From Macrocystis pyrifera (lineage: Eukaryota; Sar; Phaeophyceae; Laminariales; Laminariaceae): a stretch of DNA of 64,000 nucleotides. The DNA lies in the NCBI GenBank assembly GCA_031763025.1, contig JASSKH010000012.1:744001-808000 (forward strand). The letters are read 5' to 3'. Under the pieces are notes generated by a model. The model was not told the origin of the DNA and did no database searches. It worked only from the letters and a program-made list of their open reading frames with translations. The position numbers and the translations under genes were made by a program. Within the stretch, counting starts at the first letter, position 1. The number at the start of each line of letters is the position of its first letter. Shown here piece after piece: positions 45,261 through 55,640 of the stretch.

Positions 45261-46034
45261 TGGCGTTTCTTATGCGGTTCGATTTTTGAGAGTCAGATTT
45301 TGACCCGATGGCATTTTCAGATATGAGCTTGACAAATCGAAAGGGCCTTCCTATACGGAAAAATCAGATTTATTGCGCCTATAGAGATTCGAGCAAACGC
45401 CGAGACCAACTGCTGTTTTTGTGATTTGGCGCCGGGAAGAGACGCTGGGTGCGTTGCCCTGGGCGTAGGACCCAAGCGTCCGAGCCCACGCTGACTGCCT
45501 CTAGTCTGGTGGCGAAGAGATGTGACGAGTGCGCCAGAGTCAACCTGTCTTGGTATTTTGTGTTTGATTTTGTGACTTGACTTGCTGTTGCTGTTGTACA
45601 GCTGCAGTGTAGTGTACGAGTACGTATCAACGGAGAGGCGCGTGCCAAGTGCTCTTCTCTTGGTCTCTAGGCCTGAGCCCGCGCCAGCGGACTCTAGTCT
45701 GGCCACGGAGGGACGCGCCGTTCGCGCGTCGGACGCGAAGCAACGTCGCTATACAGCTGTATCACCATCCAACTCATCGATCGTTCCGCTGCTGTTTGCT
45801 GTCGTGGATAACATCTTGAATTTAGAGAGCATGCCATTTTTCGATTTGAAAATCTGATGACGCAGGTCGTCGGATTTTGGGCCATATTCCGACGACTTGG
45901 GTCATTGGATTCTCAAAATCGAAAAAAAATCCGGTCGGATTTTGCATAATCGGACTGCATATGTAGGGTCATTCGATTTTGATATCGAAAAATACCAATC
46001 TGAAGCTCGAAATCGAACCGCATAGGAAACGGCC
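45261..46034. mobile_element. non-autonomous element with 40-bp inverted ends
   Basis: The left end TTTCTTATGCGGTTCGATTT is matched in inverse at the right by AAATCGAACCGCATAGGAAA (46,009-46,028), and the pairing extends to about 40 bp with mismatches. The 774-bp interior has no transposase. Further TCGGATTTTG words repeat inside the right half. The target duplication is unclear, so the superfamily is open. Confidence 0.6.
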
Positions 46035-46549
46035 TTAGTTTTTGGAAATTAGTGAGATTATTATTCCTTGGACTCAGTGTTGTTGTAAATCAGGGGGAAT
46101 CACATACGCATATTACTCTGACAACCGTCCAATGAGATGGTTGAAGTATCTAGAGCCAGCCTACCGGCATTTGATGGATGCTCGTCTGTCATGTCGCTGC
46201 TGTCGACGCATTATGATAGTTCTCTGGTAGTTCGAAGAGGCTATTCAAGTAGCGTGCCGATCCTACAGTGATTTCAAGCAGAACAAGACTTTACTATTAT
46301 CTGGTCACTTACAGCGGTAGTGGCTTGGTGGCGTACATTGCAGCAGCAAAAAATGTTGTGTATGTGGACGAGGCGGGTCTGCGTGCTTGCGTATGTATGC
46401 ATGTGGACGAAGCAGCGCGACGTCAGGGACTAGCGTTGGCATGCGTGTGTGCGTATGCATGTGAACGAAGCGTTGGTGTGCGTGTGTACGCGTGCATTTA
46501 TGTGGATGGAGCGTTGGTATGCATCATTAGTTTGACTTGAAAATGAAAC

Positions 46550-47703
46550 TGTTGGTGAACATGCATATTTGAGATGCATACGTTATTTCGATAATGCCAA
46601 AGAGTATGTGTACAAGCACAGTTGAAGCCGGTAAACGAGCATCCATATGAGCGAAGAAGCGGGCAGGCAAGCACGGCAAGGGAGACGTCCATGTAGTTGA
46701 AGCGGTGGTATGCATCACGTGTTTGACTTGCGAAATGACGTTGTACAAGTGCTATCATTCTCACCGAAAGGTAAAGAAATGTTGTTGGTGAACGTCCATA
46801 TTAGAGATGCACATAATATTTTCGATAATGTGATGGAGCATGTGTACAAGCACAGTTGAAGCTGGTAAACGAGCATGAGATCGAAGGAAGAAACGGGCAT
46901 GTAAGCGCAGGAAGCGACATCTGGCCTGGTAGTTGAAGCCGTGGTGTGCATCACGGGTTTGACATGAAAATTAAGTTGTACAAGTGGTATAAATCTCTCC
47001 GAAAGGTACAAGCAATGTTGTTGGTGAACGTCATAATAGAGATGCATACATTGTCTTCGATAACGTAATGGTACAAACAACGTTGTTGGTGAACGTCCAT
47101 ATTAGAGATGTATACATTGTTTTCGATAATGTGATGGAGCATGTGTACAAGCACAATTAAAGCTGGTAAACGAGCATACGATCGAAGGAAGAAACGGGCA
47201 TGTAAGCACAGCAAGCGACATCGGGCCTGGTAGTTGAAGCGGTGGTGTGCATCACGGGTTTGACATGAAAATTAAGTGCACAATTGATATAAATCTATCT
47301 GAAGGTGTTTGTGTTGGTGAACGTCGATATTAGAGATGCATGCCTTATTCTCGGTAATGCGATGGAGCATGTTGTTGTTGTTTGTTCACATTAAACCGTT
47401 CTTTCTACCCGTCGACATCCAGCACAACCAGTGTCCGTGCCGATTCTTCAATGCTAGAAAGATACAAGTTATGTGGTCACAAAGCTACGCCACAGAGATA
47501 CTACGTTGCCACTTATGCAATGCAACGCCATACCACGACAGGCACGACATACACGTTCCATGACGTAGAGAAACGAAACGAAACGAAACAAAGAGAAAAA
47601 AAACAAAAATGTGTACCAGCACAGGTGACGCCGACAAACAAGCATGCGATCGAAGGAAGAAGCGGTCATGCAAGCACAGCAAGCAACACTGCCTGGCAGT
47701 CTA
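46550..47703 (-). repeat. tandem array in LTR-element leader, unit about 230-290 bp
   Basis: Units start with TTGGTGAACGTCCATATTAGAGATGCATAC at about 46,552, 46,785, 47,020 (a 64-bp partial), 47,084 and 47,310. They pass through GTGTACAAGCACAGTTGAAG and GATCGAAGGAAGAAACGGGC to GTGTGCATCACGGGTTTGAC. The last unit is split by the retroposon at 47,367-47,612 and resumes until the tRNA-Glu sequence. In element orientation the array lies just after the primer-binding site. Confidence 0.8.
47367..47612 (+). mobile_element. dispersed 240-bp retroposon, copy 1
   Basis: It opens with GTT repeats and has the core CTTTCTACCCGTCGACATCC...GCTACGCCACAGAGATACTACG. It closes with GAAACGAAACAAAGAG and an A-rich tail. 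It interrupts an array unit: GAGCATG before it and ATGTGTAC after it join to the GAGCATGTGTAC found in other units, with a possible 3-bp duplication. Other copies are at 52,963-53,290 and 54,263-54,560. The A-rich end suggests retroposition, but no pol III boxes were recognised. Confidence 0.65.
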
Positions 47704-47778
47704 TCCTTCGTAGTCCAATGGTTAGGATATATGACTCTCACTCATGAGACCCGGGTTCAATTCCCGGCAGGGGAGCCA
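47704..47778 (+). tRNA. tRNA-Glu(CTC) sequence with encoded CCA, at an LTR boundary
   Basis: The sequence has a D arm (GTCC/GGAT), an anticodon arm with loop CTCTCAC (anticodon CTC, Glu), a perfect T arm (CCGGG/CCCGG around TTCAATT) and a 3' acceptor strand CAGGGGA. It continues G then CCA, and the LTR begins at the next base. The 5' acceptor strand TCCTTCG pairs imperfectly: two G-T pairs and one mismatch. Nuclear tRNA genes do not encode CCA, so this looks like a copy of a mature tRNA. Its last 18 bases are where the primer-binding site of the minus-strand LTR element should be. A real tRNA gene with a chance CCA is the alternative. Confidence 0.75.
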
Positions 47779-48160
47779 TGTTACGGGAAGCGACCCTAGT
47801 ATTGCGTGAGACATCGTATTAAAGCGTGCATTTCATTCTACGGTCTGACCGGTGTGGGTTCCCGGAGATCATGGCAAAAGTCGGAGGGGTAGGTCAGGCG
47901 GGTGACTCACGAGTGTGTAGATAACCTTCCAAGCATTCAGGGCGAGTGTTCCGTGCGTTCAGAGCATGCGTTTCGTGCCAGGGATTCACAAGTTCATCAC
48001 ATGTTCTCAGTTTGGTTCAAGTCCGTGCTTTCCAGTGATCGACATACCCAGCCCCCCCAGAGCCCCGCGCACGTTTAGTCGATCCCCTTCTATGTTTCCG
48101 AGGAACTGCACCTCCGGGTTCACAAATATAATGGTGAAATGTCCCCTGCTCGCCGTGACA
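47779..48160 (-). mobile_element. 5' LTR of the minus-strand LTR element
   Basis: The 382-bp repeat is bounded TGTTACGGG...CCGTGACA and matches 41,992-42,765. Read on the minus strand it ends ...CCCGTAACA. The next bases are TGGCTCCCCTGCCGGG, a primer-binding site complementary to the 3' end of tRNA-Glu. It keeps the empty site GAAATGTC (48,136-48,143) that the MITE occupies in the partner LTR. Confidence 0.8.
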
Positions 48161-48500
48161 TTATTTTTCTGATCACGACCAGAATGGAATGAGTGCATGG
48201 TGTATCGTGATGAGCAGCAATGTGGGTGCATGGCATAGCGTCAAGGAGGGCTGCAACGCTGTGTGTCTCAACAAGGCAGTGGGCACCATGGGGGTTAAAT
48301 GTGTTGCATTGTCGGCTGTCTTGTTGTGGTTGGTACTCTGTGTTATTAATAGTGATTCTTGGTCGGATACACTCTGTGCGTGTAAGAGGTCGATCATTGC
48401 CTTCACACAATGACCCTGGAAACGTGTTTGTCAATGGTCAGTCGACCAAAATAGACTGGCCGCGCTGTCTAACCTTTAGACATTGTCAGCAACAATAGGT
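48161..48500. other. no gene recognised
   Basis: Short open frames on both strands, none with motifs. No repeat partner was found. Confidence 0.4.
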
Positions 48501-48619
48501 TTTTTATATTTTAGGACATGGGCCGTTAGCACCATGGGCTAGACGAGGTAAGATGTGCTTATACCCTGGGAAGTAGAAACGAAATAGAACGCTGCCGCTG
48601 CAGTAGCGCCGAGAAAGCT

Positions 48620-49215
48620 TGTGTCAAAGGACATTGTGAACGTTAAACGCAATAGACTGGCAACTCTGGCTAACGATAGACATTGTGAACACAATAATTG
48701 ACTGGCGACGCTGTCTTTCGATATACATTGTTGACCACAATGGACTGGTGACGCTGACTATCGATAGATAGATAGATGTTGTTACCGACAATAATAGATT
48801 GGCAATGCTGTCTGACGATAGATATTGTCAGGGAACAACATATGTTTGGCCATGGACACAATGCGCGTTTGCCGTAACAATTCAAGCCACAACGTTATCC
48901 GAAAAGGGACATTGTCCGGAACAATAGGTGTTGGGGAAGCAACGGCGATATATATATATTGTTTGAACAATATACCAAAATTTGTTTACCTATCGATGGC
49001 TATCGCCGCCAACACTATACACGCAACTGTATCCATAAATATCCATTGTCATCCACAATAGACTGTTGCCCAAATTTATTTTATACCCTGGAATGATTCA
49101 CGTCCATGGCCATTCTTGACAACCGCCGACGTTTCTATGGCCGACAACAATAGAAACGCGATTGTGTCCAAAAATAGCCATCGCCATCCACAACAGGTTG
49201 TTGGCCGGGCTCCGA
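48620..49215 (+). repeat. minisatellite of ACATTGT / ACAATAGACTGG words
   Basis: Irregular units of about 50-60 bp contain CGATAGACATTGT, CACAATAGACTGG and CTATCGATAG. Later units change to GACAACAATAGAAACG and CATCGCCATCCACAA. The words overlap those of the arrays at 41,610 and 53,510, so this is probably a worn member of the same family. Confidence 0.6.
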
Positions 49216-49229
49216 AGAATATTACCATC

Positions 49230-49790
49230 TCACATACTTCTTTTCAGTATGGGACAGAAAAACTCGAGTTAGGAAACGGAAAGGAGACGAATTTCGTCTA
49301 AAGTTGACCGGCACCCGAAAACATAAATCTGACTTACTTGATTTCAGTATCGGACTAGAAAAATCGACCCAAGAAACGGGAAGCTGATGATTTTCTTGGA
49401 AAAACGTTGACCGGTGCCCGAAAAAGAATATTTGACTTACTTGATTCCAGTAAGGCACAAAAAACTCGAGTTAAGAAACGGAAACCTGGGACGTTTCTTG
49501 TCAAGGTGTTTGTTTTTTGTATCCAGATTATTTTTGAAAGTGTAGTTTATATAAGACAACGTAAGGGTAATGAATCAAATGTATTTCCGATAGAAAAAAA
49601 AATCCAAAATAAAGAGGACCAGCACAAAAAAAAAAAAAAAACCGTAGTTACTTGGTTTCAGTCTAGCATAAAAAAAACTCGAGACGTGAAACGGAAAGCT
49701 GAGAATTTCAGCTTAAGCTTGACTCAGTTTAAGAATCCACGTTTTTTTCAAATTGGAGTAAGTATAGGACAAAGTAAGGGTATTGAATAG
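49230..49790 (+). repeat. tandem repeat, about 85-90-bp unit
   Basis: Units contain AAAACTCGAGTTAGGAAACGG, TTGACCGGCACCCGAAAA and TGACTTACTTGATTTCAGTA. They recur near 49,258, 49,349, 49,460 and, more worn, 49,674. Confidence 0.7.
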
Positions 49791-49946
49791 ACTCAATTTC
49801 CGAAATTGCCAACGCACACAAGTTGACGACAGTAGTTACCAATATCCCGGTGCGCGAGTTCCTAGCGACATTCACATATAATGTATTCTTCAAATGAGTG
49901 TCCACAACATGATGACGTCGGTTCACGTGACCACATACATATAGTG

Positions 49947-50745
49947 CTACCGGGGGATCCTCGAAGCAGCCGAACGGTTCATGTTGAGGTGGCACGAGGC
50001 TGAGGCTCAGCTGAGTAGGCAGCGCCGCGAATCCGCCGTGGGTGGTGTCCAAGGGAATCGGGGGAGGAGGGGCAACAAGAGGAGTAGCAGAAAACCCGAC
50101 CAAGGGAATGCGGAGGGGGGGGGGAACAGGAATAGAAGGCAGACTGCAGTGGACGAAAGTGGGAAGGAGATCGCAGACAGGGGTAGCAAGGTACCGGGCA
50201 GACTAAGAAGTAGAACATGCCTATACTACTTGTACCACCAACTGGTGCAGCTGGTTCGAACGTGGTCTTCCTTTGCTTTCCTTTTGTTTTTGTTTATTTC
50301 TGTTTCATTTTATTTTCCTCTTTTTGCGCCGACCTTATGTGATTTTTTCACTTTATTATATTTCTCTTCCTTTCTCCCATTGATAAGGCTTCTTGAAGGA
50401 GTGGTGTGGCGTGGGTGGATGATGAGCCTGCTTTGCTTGTTTCGTAGTGTCTGACGCCGAGGGGCCGGGCATAGTTGACGAACGCTGGACGAAGGTGGCA
50501 GACAGGGTAGCAAGGTACCAGGCGGACCAGCAGGGAGACCCTGGCTGTGCTACTTGTACCATAAACTGCTGCCGCTACCCGGAGGATGATTGGTGCTTTG
50601 TTTGGCTTGCTTGTTGTTTCGCCTTGGTTCTTAGTCTTACTCCGTTGACGACGACTAGTGGTGTTTTCCTCTTTTTCCTTTTTTTTTTTTTTTTTTCCAG
50701 TTTGCTCTTTTCAAGTGTCTGCCAGATCCCCTGCGGGGGGGGGCA
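49947..50745 (+). mobile_element. LINE 3' end, copy 1 (5'-truncated)
   Basis: The sequence matches 54,600-55,410 in inverse. It starts within the last coding segment (ERFMLRWHEAEAQLSRQ near 49,972) and runs through the 3' untranslated part to GTGTCTGCCAGATCCCCTGCGG (about 50,718), followed by a TA-rich run. 5' truncation is typical of LINE insertions. No reverse transcriptase remains here. Confidence 0.7.
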
Positions 50746-50780
50746 CGATATTTTATTTATATATATATATGAAAAAAAAC

Positions 50781-52947
50781 ACACCCTGGACAATAGACAA
50801 TAGTCCAATAGTCTATTAATAGCTTCCTTTTGCAATTGACTGTCTATTGTGGTCCCTAATTCCAGTTAATTGAAAGGCGTCGTGCTCTATTATGCAGACA
50901 ATTTCTATTGAGTGACCCCTACCTGACCCTATTGTCCAGACAATTTCACTTTATAGGTAGTCTCCGTAATCAATGGTGCGGACAATTCCAATTAATGGAC
51001 CTTCTCCTCAATAAATTGTCCGGCCAATTCCAATTGACAGACTGTCTCCTGAATCAATTGTCCTGACAATTCCAATTGATAGTCGGCCCCTCGAAATAGT
51101 TGTCCGGACAATTGCAATTAGTAGACTGACGCCAAAAGTATTTGTCCCGACAACTCCAAATAATAGACAGTCTCCCAGATCAAATGGCCCGGAAATTCCA
51201 ATTTATACACAGTCTCCAAAATCGATTGTCCGGACAGTTTCAATTAGCAGATTGCTTTCTAAATCAATTGTCCGGGCAATTCCAATTAATAGACGATATA
51301 CAACATCGAATATCCCGACAATTTCGACCAATACGACATCTCCAAAACTGCTTCAGACAATGCCATGATTGGGGGGCAGTCTCCTAAATTATCTGCCCGT
51401 ACATTACAAAAACAACAGTGCATACGGATTACTTCGTTTCGTGATTTTGTTTTTATTGATTACATCTGAGCACATGGGCTTCGTAAGCGGTATCAAACTT
51501 CCTACTCGCGGACATAAAATACAGAGCTAACGTTCAGGTGTCCCGCCCTTTTCTGCTTATGCCTTGGACAATAGACTTATCAATAGACTATTGCCCTCAC
51601 AGCAGAGTCACGAAGCTGTCTATTAATTGGAATTGTCCGGGCAAATAATGTCATAGACTGTCTATTAATAGCAATTGAAATTATTTAGACAACTGATCTT
51701 GGATACTGTCTAACAATTGGATATATTCGGAAAAATTGATATCGGGCACTGTTTAACGATTGGAATTGTCGGACAAATAATTTTGGAGACTCTCTATCAA
51801 TTGAAGTTGCCCTGAAAATTGATTTTAGAAACTGTCCATTAATTGGAATTGTCTGAACAATTGATGTCTGGTGCTTTTCAATAATTGGACTTGTCCAGAC
51901 AAATGAGCTCGGAGACTCCCTATCAGTTGAATTTTTGCTGGCAAATGATTTCACAGGCTGTCTCTTAATTGGAATTGCTTGAACGATTGATTTCGGGTGA
52001 TTTACGTGAAATGGACTTGTCGGGGCAACGGCTTTGAGATACCCTCTATTAACTGGAATTGTCCGGACAATGGGATTCAGAAGCGATCTACTAATTGGAA
52101 ATGTCATGACTATCGAGTTTAGGAGGCCTCTGTTACTTGAAAGCTGGCAGCTACTCGTAGAACTACATTTGATTTGGTCAGAACAGTACCACCATGCTAG
52201 TATTGCCTCTACAACAGGACCGGGAACTTCCCTCAATACGCAGTCTTACGAGTATTATCAATTCAATGGGGCGTGTCTATCGTAATACAACAACTACTGC
52301 AGGTACACGGCCATGACATTTATCGAGCAATTGATTTCTTGCGCGGCATCTGAAATGAATGGTGCGGACAATTCCAACTTTTTCCGGTCGCCGAAGTCCG
52401 TTTGGACAATGCCATTTAATTGACACCACCCGAAATTAATTGTGCGGACAATTTCGGTTTTTAAGCAGCAGCCGAAATCAAATGCTCAGACAAATCCAAT
52501 TAGTAGACAGCTCCCAAAATCAATTGTTTGAACAATTTCAGTTAGTGGACAACACCCGAAATCAATTGGCTGGACAACTCCAACTATTGGACAGCACCCG
52601 AAATCAATTTGGTGAATAATTCCAGTTAGTTGGCAGTCTCCGCAACCAATTGCTTGGACAATTCCAATTCATAGACAACACTCGAAACCTATTGCTCACA
52701 CAATTCCAACTAGTAGATGGTATTCGAAATCAATTGCCTGGACAATTCCAATTCACATAGACAATAGCCGAAAACAATTGCCTGGCCAATTTCAGTTAAT
52801 GGGCAATCGCCGAAATGAATTGTATTGTCAATTTCAATTAGTAGACAGTCACAAAAAACAGTTGTCAAGACAAATCTAATTATCACACATCCTCCTGAAT
52901 CGATTGTAGACACGATAGACCATTGAAATAGTAATTGTCCAGGGTGT
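50781..52947. mobile_element. 2.2-kb element with ACACCCTGGACAAT ends filled with 42-bp repeats
   Basis: The left end ACACCCTGGACAATAG and the right end ATTGTCCAGGGTGT are inverted repeats of about 14 bp. The interior is three arrays of units of about 42 bp centred on the palindrome AATTGTCCGGACAATT, followed by CCAATTAATAGACAGTCTCC. The first (50,850-51,400) and third (52,310-52,920) arrays run in one orientation and the middle one (51,550-52,140) in the other. There is no coding sequence. The superfamily is unknown. Confidence 0.7.
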
Positions 52948-52962
52948 AAATTTTATGTATTT

Positions 52963-53255
52963 ATATATTTCTTGTTTCTGTTTCTCTTTCGAATTGTCTT
53001 TGTTTGTTTGTTTGTTTGTTTGGTCTCTTTGTTTCGTTTCTCTAGGTCATGGAATGTGCGTGTCTTGCCTGTCGTACGCAGTATGATGACGTGGCATTGC
53101 ATTGCATACGTGGCAACGTAGTATCTCTGTGGCGTAGCTTTGTGACCACATAACTTGTATCTCTCTAGGGTTGAAGAATCGGCATGGACACTGGTTGTGC
53201 TGGATGTCGACGGGTAGAAAGAACGGTTTAATGTGAAGAAATCAACAACAATGGC

Positions 53256-53289
<34 letters not shown>

Positions 53290-53290
53290 G
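52963..53290 (-). mobile_element. dispersed 240-bp retroposon, copy 2
   Basis: This is the minus-strand copy of 47,367-47,612. On the minus strand it begins with a long AAC/GTT array (53,247-53,288 on the plus strand). It passes through TTCTTTCTACCCGTCGACAT and GCTACGCCACAGAGATACTA, and ends in GAAAC and AAAC repeats (GTTTGTTT run at 53,003-53,022 on plus). Confidence 0.7.
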
Positions 53291-53400
53291 AACACGACAC
53301 ACCTGGTACATATTTGGCAACTTGTACTGCTCCAAAAGACAAAACCTGGTACATATTTGGCAACTTGTACTGCTCCAAAAGATAAAATTTCATCCTAATC
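53291..53400 (+). repeat. tandem duplication, 52-bp unit
   Basis: CTGGTACATATTTGGCAACT TGTACTGCTCCAAAAGA occurs twice in a row, at about 53,301 and 53,346. Confidence 0.85.
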
Positions 53401-53439
53401 GGAAAAGCAATTCTCAGTTCATAAAATCGGGTACGCGAT

Positions 53440-53917
53440 TGTGTCCTACAGCAACCATCGCCATCTACAATCATGAAACAGATTATTGGACGGGCTTTCG
53501 AATGTCGTGAGACGAGAGTAAAACATGCTCGAGATGGCTACCGATGGATAGCTTGTACAATCTATTGTGGTCAGCAATGGCCGTCGATAGACGTCTCGCA
53601 CAACCTGTTGTGGCCGATAATGTCCATCGATCGAGATCTCGCACAATCTACAGTTACTACTAGCCTAGTAACTGTGACCAGCAACGGCCATCGATCGACA
53701 TCTCCCACAGTCTATTTTGGCCTGTGGCCTGCAATGGCCATCGATCGACGTGGTTCACAAATTTACTGTATTCGGCAATGTCTATCGATCGACATTATCT
53801 GTCGATAGAAACATTCCACAATCTATGGTCGCAGACAATATACATCGATAGATTCCCTCCCTCGTCTATTGTCGAATCAAAAGACCGAGGCATTGTTGTG
53901 TCCATTGTCCAGAGTGT
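53440..53917 (+). mobile_element. array-bearing element with ...TGTCCAGAGTGT right end
   Basis: Units of about 50-60 bp contain AATGGCCATCGATCGACAT, CTCGCACAATCTATTGTGG and CTATCGATAGA. The array ends in CATTGTCCAGAGTGT, inverse to the ACACCCTGGACAAT type of terminus. The left end was not fixed. It groups with 41,429-41,905 by its array words and with 50,781-52,947 by its terminus. Confidence 0.5.
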
Positions 53918-53919
53918 GG

Positions 53920-54260
53920 TACTATTATTATCAGAGAGTGAGTGAGTGTGTATTGGAAGATTTAGACCCCAGGAGTACCAGCATACGATCACGACAACCT
54001 CAGTGACGCGGTGACGGGAGACATGAAATTATATAACCGTTTAACTGAGAATTGGGAATTCACGTCGTTGTCATAGGCCTCTCGTAAGCACTACGTCTAT
54101 TTATCTATTGTTGGTGGGCATTTCTCCGTTCTCGCACGATTGATACATGGTCCCTGACGGTAACGCTAACACCGGTAAAAGGATGGAATCAAGTTCTTTC
54201 CAATTCAGCAGGACGGGTAATTAGCGGTAATACGTTTTCCCTGCATGATGATGGTTGTGT
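53920..54260. other. no gene recognised
   Basis: No gene or repeat copy was recognised between the array-bearing element and the next retroposon copy. Confidence 0.4.
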
Positions 54261-54262
54261 GG

Positions 54263-54560
54263 CACATAATTGTTGTTGTTGTTGTTGTTGTTGTTTTTCT
54301 CACATTAAGCAGTTCTTTCTACCCGTCGACATCCAGCACAACCAGGGTCCGTGCCGATTCTTCAATCCTAGAGAGACACATGTTCTGTGGTCACAAAGCT
54401 ACGCCACAGAGATACTACGTTGTCACGTATGCAACGCAAGGCCATGTCATCATACTGCGTGCGACAGGCACGACATGCACATTCCATGACCTAGAGAAAC
54501 GAAACGAAACAAAGAGAAAAATAAACAAAAACAAAGAAGACAATTCGAAAGAGAAAACGA
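54263..54560 (+). mobile_element. dispersed 240-bp retroposon, copy 3
   Basis: The plus-strand copy starts with seven or more GTT triplets. It has the core TTCTTTCTACCCGTCGACAT...GCTACGCCACAGAGATACTA and an A-rich tail with GAAACGAAACAAAGAG. An additional ATCATACTGCGTGCGACAGG segment is shared with copy 2 but absent from copy 1. Confidence 0.7.
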
Positions 54561-54589
54561 AACAAGAAAAAAGAACCATATATATACCA

Positions 54590-55640
54590 GGTATATAAAG
54601 CAGCAAACCATCGTGCCCCCCCGCAGAGGATCTGGCAGACACTTGAAAAGAAGGAGCTAAAAAAAAAAGGAAAAATAAGAAAACACCACTAGTCGTCAAC
54701 AGAGTAAGTCTAAGAACCAAGGGAAAGTATCAGGAAAACCAAACAAAGAACAAGGCATCCTCCAGGTAAAGGCAGCAGTTTATGGCACGAGTATAGCGCA
54801 GCCAGGGTCTCCCTGCTGGTCCGCCTGGTACCTTGCTACCCTGTCTGCCACCTTCGTCCAGCGTTCGTCAACTATGCCCGGCCCCTCGGCGTCAGACAAT
54901 GCGAAACAAGAAAAGCAGGCTCATCATCCACCTACCCCACACGACTCCTTCAATAAGGCTTATCAAATGGAGAAAGGAAGGAAGATAAATAAAATAAAAT
55001 GAAAATCATATAGGGTCAGCGCAAAAAGAAGATAATAAAATGAAACACAAAAATATGCAAAAACAACAGGAACACAAAGGAACACCACGTTCGAACCAGG
55101 TGCACCAGTTGGTGGCACGAGCAGTATAGACATGTTTACTTCTTATTTTCTGCCCGGTATCTGGCTACCCGATCTGCCATATCCTTCCTGCTTGCGTCCA
55201 CTGCAGTTTCCCTTCTACTCCTGTTCCCCCCCCTCTCCGCATTCCCGTGGTCGGGTTTTCTGCTACTCCTCTTGTTGCCCCTCCTCCCCCCATTCCCTTG
55301 GACACCACCCACGGCGGATGCGTGGCGCTGCCTACTCAGCTGAGCCTCAGCCTCGTGCCACCTCACCGTGAACCGTTCGACTGCTTCGAGGATCCCCCGG
55401 TACCACTTCCCCGCCTTGTTTTGCAGCAGTGGGCCACAGCGCGGTCTCAACTCCAAACACCAAGGGAGCAAGTTCCGTTGACCCTTCGATGGCTCGGAAC
55501 TCCCTAAAGTCTTCGACTATGCATCTATGCCAAGTCTTAAGCTGTCCGCCGGGTCTCGGGTTCTCCTCACCAGCAATCGTGCCGAACATTACCCGACTGG
55601 GTAATCGATCCTGGCCTTGCCGTGCCACCCCCCCCTCGAA
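54590..55640 (-). mobile_element. LINE 3' end, copy 2 (5'-truncated)
   Basis: On the minus strand, from 55,640, the translation carries RLPSRVMFGTIAGEE followed by GQLKTWHRCIVEDFREF. This resembles the conserved segment after the reverse transcriptase in many LINE proteins (RLP..xLFG...G.R..G.....W...v..Dl). A basic, Gln/Arg-rich tail follows (about 55,140-55,400), then a 3' untranslated region shared with 49,947-50,745, ending at TATA-rich sequence near 54,590. The reverse transcriptase itself is absent. The clade is not determined. Confidence 0.65.

Larger units (their letters stand above)
42775..47703 (-). mobile_element. non-coding interior of the LTR element
   Basis: The 5-kb interior between the paired LTRs carries no Gag or Pol remnant that I can recognise. 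It is made of tandem arrays, one inverted-repeat element and one retroposon, listed separately. This resembles large non-autonomous LTR derivatives, which depend on enzymes of other elements. Structurally the element looks whole, but the 5 bases flanking its two ends do not match cleanly. Confidence 0.65.
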
